Assembly: GCA_029929735.1 (NCBI GenBank)
Contig: JAKELP010000013.1
Coordinates: 6,638,222-6,702,221, forward strand
Origin: Mimosa pudica
Taxonomy: Eukaryota > Streptophyta > Magnoliopsida > Fabales > Fabaceae
DNA: 64,000 nt
Direction of reading: 5' to 3'
The position numbers were made by a program, and so were the translations under genes. Below the pieces are notes generated by a model, which worked only from the letters and a program-made list of their open reading frames with translations, did not search any database and had not been told where the DNA came from. Of this stretch, positions 58,904 to 64,000 are shown piece after piece (position 1 is the stretch's first letter; the number at the start of each line of letters is the position of its first letter).

Positions 58904-59718
58904 ATTTGATATTTATGCTGTCTTCAGGATCAAACACAGAGGATCTAACAACATGAACATATCTGTCAAATACCTCAAAAAGCTAAAGCTACCACAGAAC
59001 ATACTGTAAAATGAGATTTTTAGTATTGTCCAATTCAATTCTTAAAATAGAACAATAGGAAGTTTTTCCAGATTGTTTTCATTGCATACCAGGTTCATGC
59101 AAAATCTCACTTTCTTAAATCCTGTTTAGCTCTTTTCTTATACAGACTAAGAACATGCAAACGATCAATCCGTAAAGTTGTTATACTAATAACTGACACT
59201 CCAACATTAACGGAAATTCAAAAAAAAAAAATTCCAATCTTGGTTCTTTGAAATTGAAATTTCAAAGCTTTCGGATTTCCAACATCAATAAAGCCTAATC
59301 ATAAGTGAAAATCTATAAAGCCTAATCATGATCACTCTAATAAATGCTAAGAAAGTGCCCAAGTAACAAAAAAGGAACATTTAACAAAACTTAATACCAA
59401 GGGACAGAGAAAAGCAATGAAGGGAAAGTACAAGAGAGTTGAGACATTCACCAGATTCACAAAAACCAAATAAGTGAATGAGAGTGGAGACAAAAGGGGT
59501 GGTGAGGATCAGAAGAAAGGGACAGCCTAGTACAAAAATATGTATTATGAATAGGAGTGTGGGGTCTCAAGGTGAGTTAGTGACGACTATTATTGAATTC
59601 TGTGTGACATGCAATGTGGAAGACTGGAAGTATTGGATGGACTGACAATAGTGTTTTGCAGTTTTTGAATGGTAAATTTTTAATTTTGGGAAAATCCAAA
59701 ATATTCTGGATTATTATA
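58904..59718. other. Glycolate oxidase upstream region
   Basis: 5' untranslated region and promoter of the minus-strand gene. A 5'UTR intron is possible but not shown. No other gene. Confidence 0.45.
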
Positions 59719-59959
59719 CTCCCTCTGGTCCTAAATATAAGACTTAATTGACTTTTTCTAGAAAATTTTTAAAAAAACAAAAAAAGTTAATTATAAATTT
59801 ATTTACCTAATTTTTTCAATTAAACTAGTTTATTTTACCTATAAACTAATGGATAATATAAAAATATATCAAATATGTCATCATTTAATAACATATTTCG
59901 CAACCTTAATCTCTCCAAAAAAAAAGTTAATTAGGTCCTATATTTAGGACCGGAGATAG
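59719..59959. mobile_element. Stowaway-type MITE, subfamily B (inverted)
   Basis: CTCCCTCTGGTCCTAAATAT to ATATTTAGGACCGGAGATAG with TA flanks at 59717-59718 and 59960-59961. The interior is the complement of 5968-6200. The retrotransposon LTR begins only a few bases to its right. Confidence 0.9.
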
Positions 59960-59967
59960 TATACTAG

Positions 59968-60516
59968 TGTAATGCCCTAAAAATCTTCTTAAAGCAATAC
60001 TAATTAAATAAAGAACAATTCGATCACAATCAAAAGATAATCTGGAAATTACTTCTTAATATTAATTAAATGAGAGAGTTTACAAGATGTACTTCTTGAA
60101 CAGAAAATACAACATGTCCTGTCTCAGTACAAGAGCTCTTATTTAAACTAAATTGCCTCTAGAATAAATGTCATAGCACGTTCTAGATCATGCGCTCTGG
60201 TAGGAAGTGTGAACCGTCCATGTGTCATCATGGATACTCCCCACGTCCAACGGTTTTATCTTTAAGTCTTTAGAGAATAACCTCCCACCTGGTCAATGAT
60301 TGCCTTGGATATCTGGAAACGGTTCCGGGTTTTGTTATGTTGGGCTGCTACAAGTTGGGCCTGATCCTAGCATGGGCCTTGAAGGTGAACCAGACAAGAA
60401 GTAATACTGGGCATCGAGAGGCAGGCTTGTTGTTGATCCGGATCAGCCACGTGTCCCTGACTATTTGAAATTTGAATTAAAAAGAGAGAGAGAGAATGGG
60501 ATAACGGGTCACCACA
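59968..60516 (-). repeat. 3' LTR of the gypsy element
   Basis: 549 bp bounded by TGTAATGCCC on the left and ACCACA on the right, i.e. TG...CA on either strand. On the minus strand the LTR starts TGTGGTGACCCG and ends GGGCATTACA. Just outside, on minus, lies a purine-rich stretch, GTGGGGGAGTTAA (complement of 60517-60529), the expected polypurine tract. A second LTR is outside the window, so the boundaries rest on these signals only. Confidence 0.75.
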
Positions 60517-60533
60517 TTAACTCCCCCACAGCG

Positions 60534-60652
60534 ACACGTGTCTGGCCTTGGTTGACGCGGGTAGATGTGATTGCTCCCATCCATTGAGATCTTTCGCAAA
60601 TAGCCGTTGGATCGAGGAGTTTCCTTCTCAGGCACCTTTCAAGTCTTATAAA
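60534..60652 (+). promoter_or_regulatory. Possible promoter of the antisense ORF
   Basis: A G-box-like palindrome ACACGTGT at 60534-60541 and a TATA box (CTTATAAATTT, about 60643-60653) lie about 310 bp upstream of the + strand start codon. They are oriented to drive the antisense ORF from just inside the LTR. Inferred from motifs only. Confidence 0.4.
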
Positions 60653-60962
60653 TTTGACATTTTTACAACCTCCTGTACTTTCACTTTCCATACACAATTT
60701 CTGGCATTTTGGTTTACTTAGGAGATCTGGTCCGCATTCCTGCATTGTCAACAACATACGATACTTTCTGGTAAGCATGAACTAATTCAGGATGTTTGTC
60801 TGGTTGTGTTAGTTTTGTTTGTTCTCTGGTTATCTCTGCGTTTTTGTAAAAGGTCTTTACAAGTTTTATTGCTTCTCATAAGGAGAGATTAGTCTGTGTG
60901 TTCTTATGAGTTTTCTGATAGAGACTAACGCGCCAACATTTTGCCAACTAGAGTAGTGAAAT

Positions 60963-62859
60963 ATGACTAAGGCTAGCGACGTTTCATCTTCGGGTACTAA
61001 GAAAATCACGACCAAGGGTTTCAACCCCATTCCTGCTAATCTGGTGGAGGAACTACGTGATGGGAAATTACTGGAGAAGAAGAACAACGATGAGGCTCCA
61101 GTCATTTCGGATAGAGATGTGGCTGCACTCCAAGAAGAGTTGGGTCTTGACAAGTCTTTGTTGATTCGGGCACCCAGACCAGAGGAACGCTTAGACTGGG
61201 GCAGCGAGAACTGGACTACCTTAGGTGTGGACTATTTGAAGTTGTTTCCCTGTATCCCTCTCCCACCACTGATACTTGAAATTTGTCGCTTCTATGACTT
61301 GGCGCCATCGCAATTGATGCCGATGGTCTGGTCGGTGGTACTTAGTTTGGAAGCAATTACCAAAGACTGGGATAAGAAGGTCTCGTTGGCGGAATTGCTC
61401 ACAAGTTACAGCTTTGGTAGGAAATCTAGTGGACTTTTTACTTTGACTCGGTTGGAGGGAGATACTTTGATCATTACCCCTTGGGATTCTGTTAGACGGT
61501 GGAAGCGCAGATTTGTGGTTGTGCATAAGAGGTGCCTGGTCCCGGACGGTGGCCCTCTCCGGACTGAATGGAACAACTTGTGTAAGTACATGTTTTTGTG
61601 TTCAGGTTTTTGTTCTGGTCTCTGGTATCTGGTAATGTGTCAAGAGTTTTGTGTTTATTTGACTTGTATTTGGATTGGTTTTCCTTTCGCTTAGTTAAAG
61701 CTGAGGAGAAGAAGGTGCCTTTGCGTCCGGAATCTGATGAAGTGATAGCGAGGATTATGGCTCTCCCTGTTGATAAGCGTACTTATGTTAAAATTTTCAA
61801 GATAAGTATGTTCATTGTCTTTTTGGCTTGTTTTCTTTTTCTGGAGTATTGTGTGACTGTGCTGAGTCTCCCATTTCTGGTGTTAGGTGAATCTGAAGTT
61901 CCTAAACTGAAGTTAAATGTTGTGGATGTTGGGAAGAAAAAGAGAGGAAGCACGGAGAGCGGATCTAGTAGTGATGTGGTCTCCGAGACAATAGCATCTC
62001 GGATGAAGAGAACCAGACGTGCTGCTGCTACCACTTCAAAGGTGCCTGTTGACCTTGACCCTATTGAGGAGGAAGTGGACAAGTCACAGGGAACTAGAGC
62101 CATTACAACGATTCCAGAACCCGTGGTCATGGATTTGGACACTGTTCTCGAAGTTGGCCAGGGGGGAGGGGGTGAAGCGTCCAAGATTCTTAGTAACACT
62201 GATGGGCAGGATTTATTGGTTTCCTTGACCACCAGTTCCCTTAAGGTTTGTGGTGTGAGTTTTGGTTACAAGATGTGATTCTATGCATCTCGTTCTTGTA
62301 GGTTTGTTACTAAGGGTTCTGATTTTGGCAGGTCAACCAGGTGGCTGAGGCTGTGCGTAAACGCTTCTGGGATTTGGAGAAGTCAGCCGAGATGTTTCGT
62401 CTGGAACGTGATACTCTGGTGAAGCGTGTAAAGAATCTGGAATGGTTTGATCAGGAAATGAGGAAAAAGCAAGGGGAATTGGAGGCTGCACACAAGTTAT
62501 ACCGGAGCACAGCGGAAGCGAAGTTTCGCCAGCTTGAGCGAGAGATTGAAAATGCTAAAGGCGAAGCTGTGGATGCTCGGGAGGAGGTGAAGCTTTCAGA
62601 CATCACAATCGATGGCTTGAGGAAGCAGCTTGCCGATTTAGAGGAAGAGAAGGATAAGAGCGAGAAGAAGGTTGCAGCTTTGATCGAGAGGGAGAGACGG
62701 GAAGTTTCTAAGTTTATGTTGTTTGAACGTATTCGAATGGTGAAGGAGTTTCGAGCGGGAGGAGGTGCGAATTGGGATTTGGAGGAGTTGGAGCAAATGT
62801 TTCAGGATGATGGTTATTCTATGCCTTCGTCAGGTAGTAGTACGTCCCTCTATCCGTGA
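60963..62859 (+). CDS. Antisense ORF of Tat-type element (putative gypsy-type transposon protein)
   Basis: Four exons by frame and GT-AG sites: 60963-61581, 61695-61805, 61887-62245 and 62332-62859, about 538 aa. Residues 1 to about 205 resemble the plant 'putative gypsy type transposon' domain (PF04195, Transposase_28). They include LFPCIPLPPLILEICRFYDL, APSQLMPMVWSVVLSLEAI and WKRRFVVVHKRC. The middle is acidic and Ser-rich with a basic KKKRG / RMKRTRR patch, possibly nuclear targeting. The last exon is a charged coiled coil (EKSAEMFRLERDTLVKRVKN onward; about 120 residues). No catalytic residues are known for this family and its function is unestablished. The final residues cross the deletion junction near 62841 into antisense reverse transcriptase sequence, so the native C-terminus is lost. 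Confidence 0.72.
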
Positions 62860-63420
62860 TGAAAGAGGTCTTTTCTTGATCTGGAGGATACATCCTGATT
62901 TGATTGTATCCGGAGAAAGCATCCATGAAGCTTAGCATCTGGTGCCCAGAAGTGGCATCCACCATCATGTCAATGTGTGGTAATGGGAAGAAATCCTTGG
63001 GGCAGGCTTTATTCAGGTCTGTGAAATCTACACAAACACGATGTTTCCCGTTCTTCTTGGCTACTACTACAACATTGGCTAGCCACTCTGGGTAAGTCAC
63101 CTCCCTTATTGACTTGACTGCCAATAGTTTCTGGACCTCTTCCTGGATGATTTGGTTTCTGTCTGTACCGAACTTCCGGCGCTTTTGTCGGACAGGCTTG
63201 TGTTTAGGATCCACATTCAATCTATGGAGACTGATCTGGGGATCGATTCCGGTCATGTCAGAATAGGACCAAGCGAAACAATCTTGATTTTGGGTCAAGA
63301 ATGCTATCAGTTGGCTCTTCAAGTCTGGGCTGAGATCATTTCCGATGAAGAGTTTCTTGTCTGGTTGGTTTGGGTCGACCTGGATGGTTTCGAGTCCGGT
63401 GGACGATTCATCCCTGATCT
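62842..63420 (-). pseudogene. Reverse transcriptase, N-terminal half (truncated gypsy pol)
   Basis: On minus, an open frame has gypsy RT hallmarks: PVRQKRRKF, SIREVTYPEWLANVVVVAKK, NGKHRVCVDFTDLNKACPKD, FPLPHIDMMVDATSGHQMLS and motif A FMDAFSGYNQI with its catalytic Asp. It stops being RT-like after ITDRGTY at about 62842 and reaches a stop seven residues later. The YxDD motif, RNase H and integrase are absent. Upstream frame continues to about 63420, past a stop at about 63451. A remnant of a retroelement, not a host gene. Confidence 0.88.
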
Positions 63421-63607
63421 GAGGTCTCAGGGATGATCCCTGTAATTGCTAGGCTGGTAGTTTCTCGGACTTCTTCAGGGAAGTCTGGTAGCACTCTCGA
63501 GATGTTTTCTGGTCTCCCCTGATCTGGCGTACTCCCCAAGGAGTATAGAATTTAACTCGTTGGTGCAAGGTGGACGGTACAGCCTTCATCTGGTGGAGCC
63601 ATGGTCG

Positions 63608-63997
63608 TCATGGTCGTCCCAGGATGGCGTTGTATGGAGAAGGGCAGTCCATAACATGGTAAGTAAATGTTTGATTAATTCCGGCAGCATATGTTGCTAG
63701 ATTAATCACGGCCATTGACTTGTCAGCAGCGCCATTGCCGAATACCAGGGTGGTTGGATAGTATGACATGGCCGATTCCATGTTCATTTCCTTAACCGTA
63801 TTCAAGTAAATAATATTGACAGAGCTACCTGGATCTATGAGAACTCTTTTGACTTCACAGTTGGCTAGGTAGATCGAGATGACAAGAGCATCATCATGGT
63901 TCTGGTCATTGATCTCGTGGTCAAAGAATGCCAATGGTCCTTCTTGTGCCTCTAAGTCTTCACCACCTATAGTCAGGGATTCTATCTGGTCAGTCAA
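63608..63997 (-). pseudogene. Retropepsin-like protease region of gypsy pol
   Basis: About 129 codons on minus, running from the window edge. An aspartic protease motif, VLIDPGSSVNIIY (expected D-S/T-G is here D-P-G-S-S), is followed by VFGNGAADKSMA and YNAILGRP, the typical end of the domain. A 9-bp tandem duplication (ATGGTCGTC at 63601-63609 and 63610-63618) inserts an in-frame stop immediately after LGRP. Reading resumes in the same frame (RPWLHQMKAV) until another stop near 63451. No start codon is expected, since this is an internal polyprotein segment. Confidence 0.82.
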
Positions 63998-64000
63998 GGT

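Larger units (their letters stand above)
59968..64000 (-). mobile_element. Ty3/gypsy Tat-type LTR retrotransposon, deleted, 3' part
   Basis: The element lies on the minus strand and runs off the right edge. In element order it has protease (63997-63608), the start of reverse transcriptase (to about 62841), an antisense ORF on + (60963-62859), a polypurine tract and a 3' LTR (60516-59968). An extra antisense ORF between pol and the 3' LTR is typical of Tat-lineage elements. RNase H, integrase and the catalytic half of reverse transcriptase are missing through an internal deletion, and stops interrupt pol, so this copy cannot move by itself. Gag and the 5' LTR should lie beyond 64000. Confidence 0.9.

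Noticed and set aside
60509..61153. Minus-strand frames of 89 and 95 codons
   Set aside because: Antisense to the promoter and first exon of the retroelement's + strand ORF; no family features.
1..64000. CRISPR arrays, bacterial operons, integrons or prophage
   Set aside because: The DNA is plant nuclear sequence with spliceosomal introns; tandem repeats here have two or three units and no spacer pattern.
1..64000. Known conserved plant microRNA precursors
   Set aside because: I scanned by eye for mature sequences of common families (miR156, 160, 164, 166, 167, 172, 319, 390, 396, 399) and saw none. Species-specific miRNAs cannot be excluded.

Overview
The window is nuclear DNA of a flowering plant, most likely a eudicot. 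Genes carry GT-AG introns, the noncoding DNA is very AT-rich, and plastid- and peroxisome-targeted proteins are encoded. Repeats are plant-typical: Stowaway MITEs, Mutator-like elements, tRNA-derived SINEs and a Ty3/gypsy element with an antisense ORF. The species cannot be named from the sequence alone.

Layout. (1) 1-3.8 kb: a Stowaway MITE, then an intronless NCED gene (ABA synthesis) on + with ABRE/G-box-like ACGT motifs upstream. (2) 3.8-27.7 kb: a gene-poor stretch with no gene I can support. It holds Stowaway copies, a short nonautonomous Mutator-like element with 9-bp target duplications, a SINE family with clear target-site duplications, long inverted repeats, a possible CACTA end and several microsatellites. 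(3) 27.7-40.2 kb: a gene cluster with plastid pyruvate dehydrogenase E1-beta (-, 4 exons), a P-class PPR protein (+, 2 coding exons) and a DUF1365 protein (+, 5 exons). Between the divergent first two genes lies an inverted, circularly permuted fragment of the E1-beta gene. (4) 40.2-48.7 kb: repeats only, ending in a 1.6-kb Mutator-like element with a perfect 9-bp target duplication about 0.4 kb upstream of the next gene. (5) 48.7-50.1 kb: a JAZ8/TIFY5A-type jasmonate repressor (+, 3 exons). (6) 50-55.6 kb: degenerate repeats. (7) 55.6-58.9 kb: glycolate oxidase (-, 11 exons), peroxisomal. (8) 60-64 kb: the 3' part of a Tat-type gypsy retrotransposon on the - strand. It has a 549-bp 3' LTR, polypurine tract, protease and truncated reverse transcriptase, plus an intron-containing antisense ORF on +. 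It is broken by stops and a large internal deletion, and runs off the right edge.

The genes do not form a pathway. They are ordinary single-copy plant genes for hormone synthesis and signalling (NCED, JAZ), plastid fatty-acid precursor supply (E1-beta), organelle RNA processing (PPR) and photorespiration (glycolate oxidase). I found no novel defence or biosynthetic system. The most informative observations are mobile-element structures and the rearranged E1-beta fragment. Exon boundaries were set by eye from reading frame, GT-AG sites and remembered family sequences, and no search was run.
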